From: Patiria pectinifera
Taxonomy: Eukaryota > Echinodermata > Asteroidea > Valvatida > Asterinidae
Direction: 5' to 3'
Length of the DNA: 64,000 nucleotides
Assembly: GCA_029964075.1 (NCBI GenBank)
Contig: CM057146.1
Location: 12,233,501 to 12,297,500 of the forward strand
Under the pieces are notes generated by a model. That model saw only the letters and a program-made list of their open reading frames with translations. It made no database searches and was not told the DNA's origin. A program made the position numbers and the translations under genes. This document shows, piece by piece, positions 11,401 to 23,400 of the stretch (position 1 is its first letter; every line of letters begins with the position of its first letter).

Positions 11401-14400
11401 TTTTAGGGGTCATGTCCCTGTAAGAACGGAATTGCCCAATTTATATTTTGTGTACGAAACTACTTTTTAGATTTCAACAACATTTCAAAACTCAACTTTT
11501 GTTCTAGATTTCCAAGACGTCTATCTCCTTCGTGACAAATCCATTTTTATGGCAAAGCAAGAATTGTTTATGCCGTACCTTAGAATCCCACTCGTTGAGC
11601 GTCTTGATGCTGACAAACTGCGTCTCCCCGTTAGAGCCCATCATGACACTGTCATGCTCACATCGTACAATAATATCCAGGTCATCGCCCACGTTGTACT
11701 TACGATACCTGGACGTCAGACAGGGAATGCCAATGTCAGTCAAGGAATGAGAAAAACTCACAAATCTTCTAATGGACAAGGAATCCCCTATACAGTATGT
11801 CCCCAAAAAAATGTCGGTCGGACTATTTTTGAAATGACTACAAACCACCGACGTCAATTTATTTTTTGTTTCTTTATTTTGCAGATACTCCTTATTCTTG
11901 GCCTAAACTCCGGAGTTTCATTTGTTTTTTTTTTATCACGCCTCACTACACAATGGTCAATTAATCACAGCAACATTTTTGAGCAACTTTTTGTGACCAA
12001 GTTCCTTGCCTTAACCCCAACTCCCTCGGCTTTTTTGCTAGGATGTGTAGCCTCAATCATGCCAAATCCTCCAATTGCCCTCATTAAAAAAAATAGCATA
12101 TAAATAGCTTCAATCATGCCAATTCCTCCATCACTTCTTGAATGTGGTCCGTGGAGGGGTGACCACTGCCTGAATCCTGCAAAATCCTGCGGCAGTGACT
12201 GTCAGTATGTTCAGGCTTGGCCAGTGACGGAGCAGTACGGAGGATTTCAAGCATAATCCAGGCATATATTAATGCATGGCTGAGCAAAAACAACACAAGG
12301 TCCGGCCCAAGACCTTGACAAAGTGCATCCTACGAAATCAGTAAGGCACTTTTGCCATGTAACCTCAATCCTCCCAATTCCTCCACTTTTGCAAAGAGGA
12401 TTTTGAAAGATTCAGGGCAGTTGTGGTTAATCAATTTCTGTGTACGTGCATGACATATCGTAGGGATACGAAGCGTCACAGCGCTGTGATGCATCGTGAG
12501 TTGATTTTCATTTACAATGCAAAACACAAGACTGCTGAGACCCAGCAGTCGGTATTCGGACAATAAAAGGCAGCGATCGTCCTTACCTGTATCCAACCGA
12601 GGCGACTTCCGAGTCGTCATCTTCTTGGAATGGATTGGACTTGTCAAATTTGTACCTTTCACCATTCTGTTTGAAGAAATGTTCATTTGCATTAACAAGA
12701 TTGGAAAAAAAAATCATTTGCATTAGAAAGATATACTCAACTTCAGAGTACCACCAAGTTCAGTAGCACATCCTTTGTACCAATTTGACATCTAGACCCC
12801 GCATACATTTAGCACACATCCATCTCCACAAAATGCCAGCGTTTGCCAGGGTAGGTGGTTACACCCCTCCCCCATCCCCAAGTGAAAAGAAGGCACCTGC
12901 TGCGGTTACTGTTATAGATTGAGTTTTGTTCCCCAATTCTGGAATCCTACTAGTCTAGGGGCTAGATGTTGTTGCAGTTGGATACGTGATAACCCGCAGC
13001 CCCAATAAGCCCCCGCCGCGAGAGGGCGCTATCACGACCAGCCTATATCACCCACGAACCCGTCGGAATGTCTGGGCCAGTTCCTACTGGTTGTGTAATG
13101 CGCGCATCTGTTTGGCCTAATATATGCAGTGCGCAATTTAAAAGATTTGCAGCACTTCCGAAGCAAACTCTCAAATTTTTTCCAATACTATAAAAAAATG
13201 CAGCACGACTTTTGTACAACTTCACTGGTCAGCTTTTTTGTTGTGTGTAGTATGTGTGGGACTGAAAATGGACCGAACTTGCCTGCAGAAGTCGTGCATG
13301 CCTACTAGTTGCCACTATTTTTCGACGGGGAGATTTTAAGAGTTGGACTAGACGTTGCTACTGACAAGTTCATGGGTGATATTGGTTGGTTGTGATAGCG
13401 CCCTCTTGCGGCGGTGGCGGGTGATCACTCATCGAGTTATCGCGAATCAAACCATAACAACGTCTAGCCCCTAGACTAGAATCCTACAAGCCTGAGCACC
13501 CATCACATGCGCATTCCATTCTGCATAGCTCTGAACATGTCACTGTAGGTGAGTGCATTGTGCAAAATACCACTCTGGTAATCATAAGAAGGCTGGGCAA
13601 CACGGATATAGTCTATACCAACCTTTTTGAGACACTGCTGGGAGAAGTTGTGGTTGATGAAGGTGGCTTCTAGGGCCAGGTTGCGGGGGGAGTTCATATG
13701 GTTACCCTCGTCCTGTGGGGTCTCAATGGCTGTCTCATTCACCGTCAGCAAATCTGGAAATAAAAGATGCGATCAAATCAGTTTTACACATTATTGTATT
13801 TCAAGGTTTATTCACGTAAATGTACCATGGAGAACTGGCTTTGATTAAAAAAAAAAACCCAGAAGTTAATCCTTGGATAACAGCAGTAAATCCAACTCCA
13901 AAAGGTAAAACGTTATTCAAAGTTCAACCCTAGCTCCCTTTAGCATGATTTACTAGGAACCATACCCATCTTCGCAAATTCCAACACCATATGGGAAAAT
14001 GCACACACGTATTTCTGACTTTGATTCTGGCGGCGTGCCAACTCAATGTAAAAGACCGTCAGTTTAGGGGTACTGTACCCATCCCGGCAGATTCCAACAA
14101 AACATGCCGTTGGGTTTTGATGGGTTGAGTTCTGTTAGGGTTAAGGAAGACTTCTTTAGGTTTCATATACACTTACCAAATTCTGGGTCATCTCTCTTGT
14201 CAAAGAAGAGCTTGCCACCAACATGCTGAAAAAAATGCAGAGAAAACAAAAACTCAGCCTGCTATTTTAATCAAGGTATCATTATGGTATCTAACCGATT
14301 CTTAATTGTCCATTACTAACAGAGTGTAAATCATCACTTGATTGAAGTTAAGGGCTGTGCATCGGAGCTAGGTACCCGAGTACCCGACCGCTGATGTCAG

Positions 14401-17400
14401 GAATCGATTCCCGATTATGGAATCGAGTACCCATGATTAACATTACATATTGCTTAGTAACTTCTCAGACAATGAAAATGAAAGGTTTTGAATGACATTT
14501 TTGGAGAATTTTTAAAATGAAAACCAGGCTACATGAAAAAAAAAAAACGATTCACATTAATGACGCCTGCGAAAAAGCAATTTACACCTTAAAGTTACAT
14601 GTATTGAGCTCACTGTACACACTTGTATCTTGTATCGATGCACTAATGTGGTAGTATTACCATGCGGACTTATGAAGAATCTGTACCGCAACTTCCGAGA
14701 TTTAAATTTTGGGGTTGGGTTTCTTTAACAGGTACCCGATTCCTCTACTACCTGTAAATGCTGAAGTTTTACGCCAGATAGAGTAGGCCTCAATTGTTTC
14801 TCCTGCAATGCCTTTTATTTAATACTTTGGTATGGTGCATTTTGCAACTGATGGATTGTTTAACTTTGGAGACACCTTTCTCAGCCAGTTGCTATCCTCA
14901 TGCTCACAATAGGACAGGGATAACTTTGCTCATCATTGGAAGGTATGTTTCAAACAGAGGAAAGAATGTAGAGATCGAGAGCCAGACGCTTTGGTTGTGT
15001 ACAAAGTCTATAGAGAGTTGAGTGCATTTTCTAACAAAGTTGGAAATGTTTCTCAGTTCGACATTCATGTCTTTTTAACATTTTTGCAATGACTGACCTT
15101 CATTGAGGTAATATATGTTGGAAAAAAGTGGCGTCAGCGTGCAACATTTGTTCCCAAAAAGATTTAACAGACAAGGTTTGTAACTTTATGTTGCCTCAAG
15201 ATGTGTTTATAGGCAACGACGAAAGACGGCATAAACTGTGATTCACTGTATTTTGGGAATCTTCTTATATGGGTGCGCTCATTCTAGGAATGTAATGACT
15301 ACAGGTAAGGCAGGAATGCAAGTAAAACTAGATAACATTCATTTAACAAGGGTGACTAAATCTGTAAATCAGTAAGAATTTCTTCAGCTAATGTGGGTCA
15401 CTAAAACTGAGCTCCTCCATTTTCTTACCTGCACGACAATATCCCAAGAGTAGACAGAGCGCGTGCAGCACATCAGAGTGGCCAAAATGATGTCGGTGGC
15501 GAATACCTTGCCTTTTCCTGCCAACTGTATCAGAGGAAAATTGACACAGTGATCAATTAATGAATAGCCCAATTCAGAATAATGTCAAGTTGGAAATAAC
15601 AGCACTTGATGATTTTTTTACTTGAAAATGTATGTAAAAATGTGTATGTAATTTATTTACAGGTATGTGGGTAATTTAACAAATATCTTATCTTATCTTC
15701 CTTCAAACAATCTTGCTTCACACATAGTTCCCGACAATTTATGAACCATACGTCAGTGCAACAGTGAACAGTGCCCATCTCAGTACAGTGTTTATCCTCA
15801 TGATCACATCAGACAGGGATAACTTTAGTTCATCATTGGAGGGCACTGAAGAAATACTTCTTTTTAAACCTTTTTACTTGTGCAGAACCACATTTTCCAA
15901 AGTATGCCCGAAATATGTTCAGTCAGGTGGATTACCCATAACCCAGCCTTTTTGGGTCGGGGGGGGGGGGGGGGTTAATGGATGGGTAGGGGTTTTTTTA
16001 TGGTTACCTATGTAAGCATTTGTATGAACATATGTAGTACAGTTTCGATGAATATTGGTGACCAAAATTTAAAAGAAACCATGTTTTCTTGGAGTTTCCT
16101 TTCATCAAAACACTAGAAAATCTATTCAGAAACAGTTCCAGTTGATATTCATGTGCAGTTTCATTACGACAAATAAATGAAGTCACCAAAAAACTACATC
16201 ATGAACTTGAGTGACTTGTACTTGTAGTGCCTACCTTTCTGATGATTGGGTCGTCCGTGGTGGTGACCTTGTGGAAGATGCGATTGACCCTGGCTAGTCT
16301 CCGTTGAGACTTGGTGGTGATCCGGTCAAAGGTCTTGTCATAGTACTCCATCTCTCCACATGTTACCCTGACAAGCGTAAAAACCAAACCACGATCGGGG
16401 TGCTTGAAAAGAGACTCATGAAAAATGGAGTCAGTTGATTTTGGAGGATGCATTGTGTACGTTGCATTGTTTATGTTTAGTCATGCATAAATGTAGGCTT
16501 TTGATATACTGGATATCATCCCCAATGCTACTGGATAAAATCTGTACAACTCCAAAGTAATTTGGAGGATTTTGAAGGATGGAGGCAGTTGGCTCCCCTC
16601 AACTGAACACATTCAATAATGGACGACTTTGGAGGATTGAGACTGTATGAATTTTTTTACATAGTGGTAGCTGGAGGATTTTGCAGTTTTAAGGTTGCAT
16701 CCTAGCAAAAAAGGCCTGGGGTTAGAGTTCATCTTAATATGATTTTGAAACTACAGTTTCATTACATAATATAGATGTGAATCCTTTTCAAACCTGCATT
16801 CTCTGATCATGACACACATACACACAAAACAACTGTCAAAAAAAGAACCTAAATAAGGGCTGAAGGTACCATCATCAGAACGTCTTAATTATCCACAGGT
16901 TTTATGATTTCTCGGCCAGGGATAACTTCATTCATCATTGGAAGGTACAACCAGATTCAATGAACTATTACTGAAAGATGACGAGGACGAAGAACATGTA
17001 CTGGTTTACAGTTTTCCTTGATAAACAAACAAAAGAAAGAAAGAAAATCAGCGGTGGATCCAGTCAGAAGCCATACACTAAACTCACAGGTCTTCCGACT
17101 CGGAGACGTCCGGGTAGCGGAGCTTGTTGAGCCGAGGAAAGTCCAGCTCTTCTATGACCTCCCACTCGCTGCGGACCTGCACCGAGGCACTCCGGGTCTT
17201 CACCGGGCCCTGGGTTGTGAACAAAAGAGGAAAAAAAAGTTTACCCTTTCGCTCAAAGCAATGTTGCAGTTGAGGTCCTCACCAGTCCTCTGAAGTCTAT
17301 CACAAGTCCTTGAAAGTCTTCCAAAGTTCTCACTTATTTATAACAGGTCCTCAAGTCTCAAATCAAGTCACAACCTTCACACACAGGGTGAATTTAAAAA

Positions 17401-20400
17401 AACGAAACCCAAATGTCGGGCCCATTGTTTTAGTGAAGTTCTGCATGTAGCACTTTCAAAATGTAGGATATGAAAGCCCAATTCGGAAGCTTTCTTTTAG
17501 TACAAGAATCTTTCAAATCACTCGTGTACTTTTCAAGTTACGGAATTTTCAACACAACCACCGTTTTAAAGTTCTGTCCACGGATCACAAAACAGGTGTG
17601 CGCTCTTTCAGCAAAACGAAAACAATTCACACACATCGCTATGTTATTTGCTTTCGTTTTGCTGAAAAAACACTTGCCTTCTTGTGATCCGTGGACAGAA
17701 CTTTAAAACGGTGGTTGTGTTTAAAATTTAAAACTTAGTACACGAGTGATGTGAATGATTCATATACTACAAGAAAGCTTATGAATTGGGCTTTCATGTC
17801 CTAGGTTTTGAAAGTGCGACATGCAGAACTTCACTAAAACAATGGGCCCGACATTCAGGTTTTGCTTTATTTGACTCACACTGTATTCAAATGGACTGTG
17901 AAACAAAGTGTTCCTTTTTTATTGTTCGTCCCCTGTTACTTGTGACTTGCGAGGGGACTTGTGATGTACCTTTGTAGCCATCCGAAAAAGTAACTGGCGT
18001 TTTATTGTTGAAAAACATACTTGGTAAGTAGACTAAACTCCCAGTGAAATTAATCTTTCTTGCAAGCTATCATTTTAGAAAAATTTAAATTAGTAGTTCG
18101 TTTTGTTATTCGGCGCAGCGCGCGCAAGCATTGGCACGATGCACAGGCGTGCGCAGTTGCTATAATTCGTCGGACCAGTGCGCGACATCGCGTATACATG
18201 TAGCTGCAATTCAAAACAATTCAAAACATGATTCAGCAACGTTTGATTTGAAATTGAGATCCTAGAATGCTGTTTTTCTCGGAATATGCAGCTGAAGCTG
18301 AGCTGAAACTTCATCAGGTTAGTTGTTCAGTATCCTTAATTAGATTTTGAACACTTTTGTTGCTTCAAACGAACAAAATGCACAAATTACAAATGATGGA
18401 TTATATCTTTAACCCCAACCCCATAAGTGGTTTACTAGGAACTTTCTTCACTCCTACAATTCCAACACCATATGGTAACTTACTAGGAACCTTCCTCATC
18501 CTTGCAAATCCCAAAACCATATGGTAGACTGTGCACATTAACAGTTGGACTCTGTTTATATGTGGTATGCCTAATGCCACGTAAAGCACAGTAAGTTTAC
18601 TATAATGTAGTACACATCCCAACAGATTCCAACAAACCCTGGTGTTGGAGTTTGGCTGGTTGGAGATCGTTAGGGTTAACGACTGTTGACAGAGAATAAA
18701 ACTACACTCGCGATAATTTTTATGTGCCGTTTTCATCGACTTTTCACCAAATTATCTACGAAATAATGATTTAAATAAAATGACATATTGTGGAAAAATC
18801 GTTAAAAAATCCAATTTTGTGGGACAAATTGTAAGAAACTCAGAAATTTTGTTGGAAAAGTCAAAAAGTCAGATTTCCGATTAAAATTTGAAAAGTCTCA
18901 TCTCTGAATTTAGTTATTTATTATTTATTTGTATTTATTATTTCTTTCTTTCCAGTGATGAAACCAAGGATTCCTCAAAAGTGCCCTAGGCACTGTAGCT
19001 CGAAAGCCTAAAGAAATCTGCAGAGAGAAGACAATAAGAGACTACAGTTTTAGAAGTGGGAGAAAAACCCCAAAATATTCTGGGGAAAACCCACGGTAGC
19101 ACTAGCAGGTAGGGACTGAAAACCCAATCCATATGTGATGGGACAGGAATCAAACCCGGCACAGTGGTGGAAGGCGAGGACAGTAACCTCTGCACCAACC
19201 TGACTCCCCTTAGCAATTTGGATGCCCTATTTTCTCATTTTTGCTGCCCCGAAACAGCCAAAGAAACATCCTGCTTTCCATTGACTGACTGACTGACTGA
19301 CTGACTGACTTGAGGAAAAATAATATCAAATCTTCCATCAAAGAAACTTACTTCACACATAGTTCCCTAAAATGTATGTAAATGTACCATAGGTCAATGC
19401 AACAGTGCCCAGCTCAGTACAGTCTATATCCTCAAGTTCAAATCAGACAGGGATAACTATAGTTCATCATTGGAGGGCACTGAAGAAAATGGTTGAAATA
19501 TTTTTTAAATGGATACCTAAAGCATTTGTATGAACATATGTAGTACAGTTTCAGGAATTTGAGTGACCAAAAAATAAAAGAAACAATATTTTCCTGGAGT
19601 TTGCCTTAACTAAGACTTCAGGGCCAAGCTCGACTGGGCAAACCTTGTCTTGTTAACCCTACATGTAACCCTGCTAAATGCAACAGAAAGCAACAAAGGT
19701 AAAAAGTTGTTGCATATGTTGCATTGAGCAGCCAACTCAAGTCACGGTGCTCTGTTGCATCTTGTTGCATTTAGCAGGGTAACTGCTCATAGGTCCGAGG
19801 CAATACAACGAACTCCACTGTTGCATTTAGCAGGGTCACTGCTTGGTACCACGGCTGGTATGCAATGGGTTCACTAACCATGCTAAATGCAACAGAAAGC
19901 AACAAAGGTAAAAAGTTGTTGCATACTGTTTCATTGAGCAGCCAACTAAAGTCACTGTGCTCCGTTACATCTTTCTTGTTGCATTTTAGCAGGGTAACTG
20001 CTCATAGGTCCGAGGCAATACATCAGAATCCACTGTTGCATTTAGCAGGGTCACTGCTTGGTACCAAGGCTGGTATGCAATGGGTTCACTAACCATGCTA
20101 AATGCAACAGAAAGCAACAAAGGTAAAAAGTGGTTGCATACTGTAGCATTGGGCAGCCAACTCAAGTCACAGTGCTCTGTTGCATCTTGTTGCATTTAGC
20201 AGGGTAACTGCTCATAGGTCCAAGGCAATACAACAGAATCCACTGTTGCATTTAGCAATGTAACTGCTTGCTACCAAGGCTGGTATGCACTGGGTTCACT
20301 AACCATGCTAAATGCAACAGCAAGCAACAAAGGTAAAAAGTTGTTGCATACTGTAGCATTGGGCAGCCAACTCAAGTCACAGTGCTCTGTTGCATCTTGT

Positions 20401-23400
20401 TGCATTTAGCAGGGTAACTGCTCATAGGTCCGAGGCAATACATCAGAATCTGCTGTTGCATTTGGTTGCATTTAAGCAGGGTAAGTGCTTGGTGTCAAGG
20501 CTGGTGCATCCTGGCTTCACTGCACAATGCAACGGAATCCACCGTTGCAGTTGGAGCATTTAGCAGGGTTCTCATTTCAATTGTGTTGGACATTGTTGCA
20601 TTTAGCAGGGTACATCAAGAAAACCCGATGAGGATTAGGATTAATCTGCAAACATGTGTGTCAAACCTTACCTGTTACAGAAAAGACAAGTTGCCCTTTT
20701 CTAAAAGCCAAATCACTGAAATGCATACAAAGAGTGTCCTGAGTCTGCACTCACCGAAGCTTTCCAGAATCGGTTGTTGCCCTTGTCCGACCACTTCTGG
20801 CGTCCTTTACCGTACTGCTTCTGCAGCCGGCGCACCTGTCGTTGTCGCTCCTTCTGGGCCTTGGTCAGCGTCTGCATGTTGACCTGCTGCTGACGCTGCT
20901 CCCGCCGATCACGATCGCGTCGCATAGTGCGTTGCTGCAAGGATGCACAAAACAAAGGATGTCACTTAGTGAGTGCAACAGTAAAGAGAAAGCTTTACTG
21001 TTGAATTAAACGGACATTTCATCCTGGAATGTGTCCCATTGAGCTGCAAAACGCATTTTAAGCCAAATGACGTGAATAGTCTCTGGTCAGTGCGTGCGTC
21101 GATTTTGATCATTGAGCCTCAATCTTTTTTTTCTTTTGTTTTCACATTTTTTTGCGGTAGCTACAACAGCCCCCTCCACGGCCAGACTGCCACAAATGTT
21201 CGTACCCAAGGAGCACCAAGGAATGGGGAAGGGCACCAAGGCAAATGATGGAGGGCACCAAGGCAAATGATGGAGGGCACCAACAAGCAAAATGGTACCC
21301 ATCTTGTTTGTACAATCCAAGCTTGAAAAAGACAAAGGCATCGTCGCATAAATTCCAGCACTTTGGTCTGACCAGGGACCGACTTATATAGTTAGCCCTT
21401 TTTTTTTTGGCCTAACAGCAAAATCAAAATTCCAAATGAAATTATGGTTAAAGGCTACCGGATGCAAAGCCGAGGCAACCTTTTGTATTCATAGAAGTGT
21501 CCATATTTTTTTTTGGGGGGGGGAGAAGGAGGAGGGAGTTACCTTTTCCACGGGAATACATGGAATCCATACCATAATTCACACAGACACATATTCTGTT
21601 TTACCTGAGTAAAGCGCATCCGGTTGCGCAAGTAGATGGGTTTCTGGGTCCGCGCCGTATCTACCAGCTGGAATGAGGATTCATCTTGCTCATGGTAGTA
21701 GGTGTACTGGTTACCAGACCCAAACTGAGATGAGTACTTCCCTGTGATATGGGATTGAAATAATACAAGCCATGCTGCAGTCATCGACGATGGACACCTG
21801 CACCCGATTTCACGAAGCGCTGCGACGCGTCGCAACTCGAGTTACGACGTGTAACACGTCGCAACTCGAGTTACGACGTGTAACACGTCGCAACTCGCGA
21901 CGCGTCGTATCTTCCATTTCACGAAAGTTGCGATGTGTTGAACGCATCGTAAGTTCCTTGACAACGGCTTTAAACAAGTCCCAAGTTAAGACGTGTCTTG
22001 TGGTCGTCGCAAAATAAGAAGAGTAATTTCTAAGCCAGTTTTATGCCATAAACATTACATTAACAAGATTATATTACCGAGGCAATGTGTGAAAAGTTGT
22101 TAATAGAAAATTCATTGAATAATTATGAATTAGACCGGAATATTAGAATTGAAATTTCAAAGTAGCTATACAGTCCAATGAGAGATTTTTTTTTCCTTCA
22201 AAATTGCATTGCATGGCCGCCATTTTGTTTTACGTTTTAACAAATTTCGAGCTGAGATCCGACGACTCTTTGTTGAATATCAGACGACTATTTACTGTAC
22301 GCTGACTAAAGACATAAAACAGTCACCGAGTTGTGCTATAAATACACCTACGACGCGTCGCACGTACGACGTGTTTTGTGAAACGGATCGCAGGACGCAT
22401 CGCAGCTGCGACGCATCGTAGAGATACGACGCGTCGCATCTCTGCGATGCATCGTAAGTTACGAAGGGTTTGATGAAATCGGGTGCTGGTATGAAAGCCA
22501 ACTTGAAACCCTCTCAAATGCTTCTCAATAAGCCTCTGTACTGAAGACGTCACACATTGCTTACGTGTGCGCTTTTCTATGGGGCTTTTCCACAAGGCCT
22601 GACTGAAATGTTGCGCAGCGTTAAATGTTGCGCAATAAATTGTGGCGCAAGTCCAACGCAATTGCTTGAATAGGCTGCTGGTGTTTTAGAAGATTGTGGC
22701 TTCAACAGGACCAAAAATAATCAATAAGGTGTTTCACGGTAATAATGCGCCATCTTGCTCACGGGCCTGACGGGGCACAAAAAACACATTGCAAGACGCG
22801 GGCGCATTTTGGAAAAACCGCATGATGACTTTTGGAAGCGTCGAAGTTTTCCATTGACAACGATGCATGCGTGTACTCCTAGAACTATGAGGCTCCACGT
22901 AGTGGAACCTCATAGATGAAGAACCCCGCAAAATTGTTTTCAGCACAAAACACTAATTAAGTACAAAAACGTCCATCAAAATGCAGACATTTCCCACAGA
23001 ACCGCTGCACAGTTTGCCCCCAAACCCCGTACTACACCTCATGACATACTCACGTAATATTTGCAGAACAAACATCGCTGGATTCTGTTGTTTTTTTTGG
23101 CTAAAATGATGAAAAATATGCCCTTTCCGCACTGAGCCAACCTGACACTTGAAACATGCACGCATATGATCCATCCATCCAGCGATGATTTTTCGATTCG
23201 CTCGGAGCGCGCCACTACGTGGAGCCTCATAGTTCTAGGAGTAGCATGCGTACACAGCAAAGGGTGTAAAATCACTACAAGGGGCCATGGGCAAGACGAC
23301 CATGATGGCACATACCGACGCTGTGATTGTGAAACACCTTGACCTTATTTCATTCATAATCATATCTGAACTTAGCTTGAGTAACTCCAGCTGACATGCT

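Noticed and set aside
22209-22661. Arg/Cys-rich open frames on both strands
   Set aside because: They arise from CG-rich palindromic subrepeats of the 21800-22486 TIR element.
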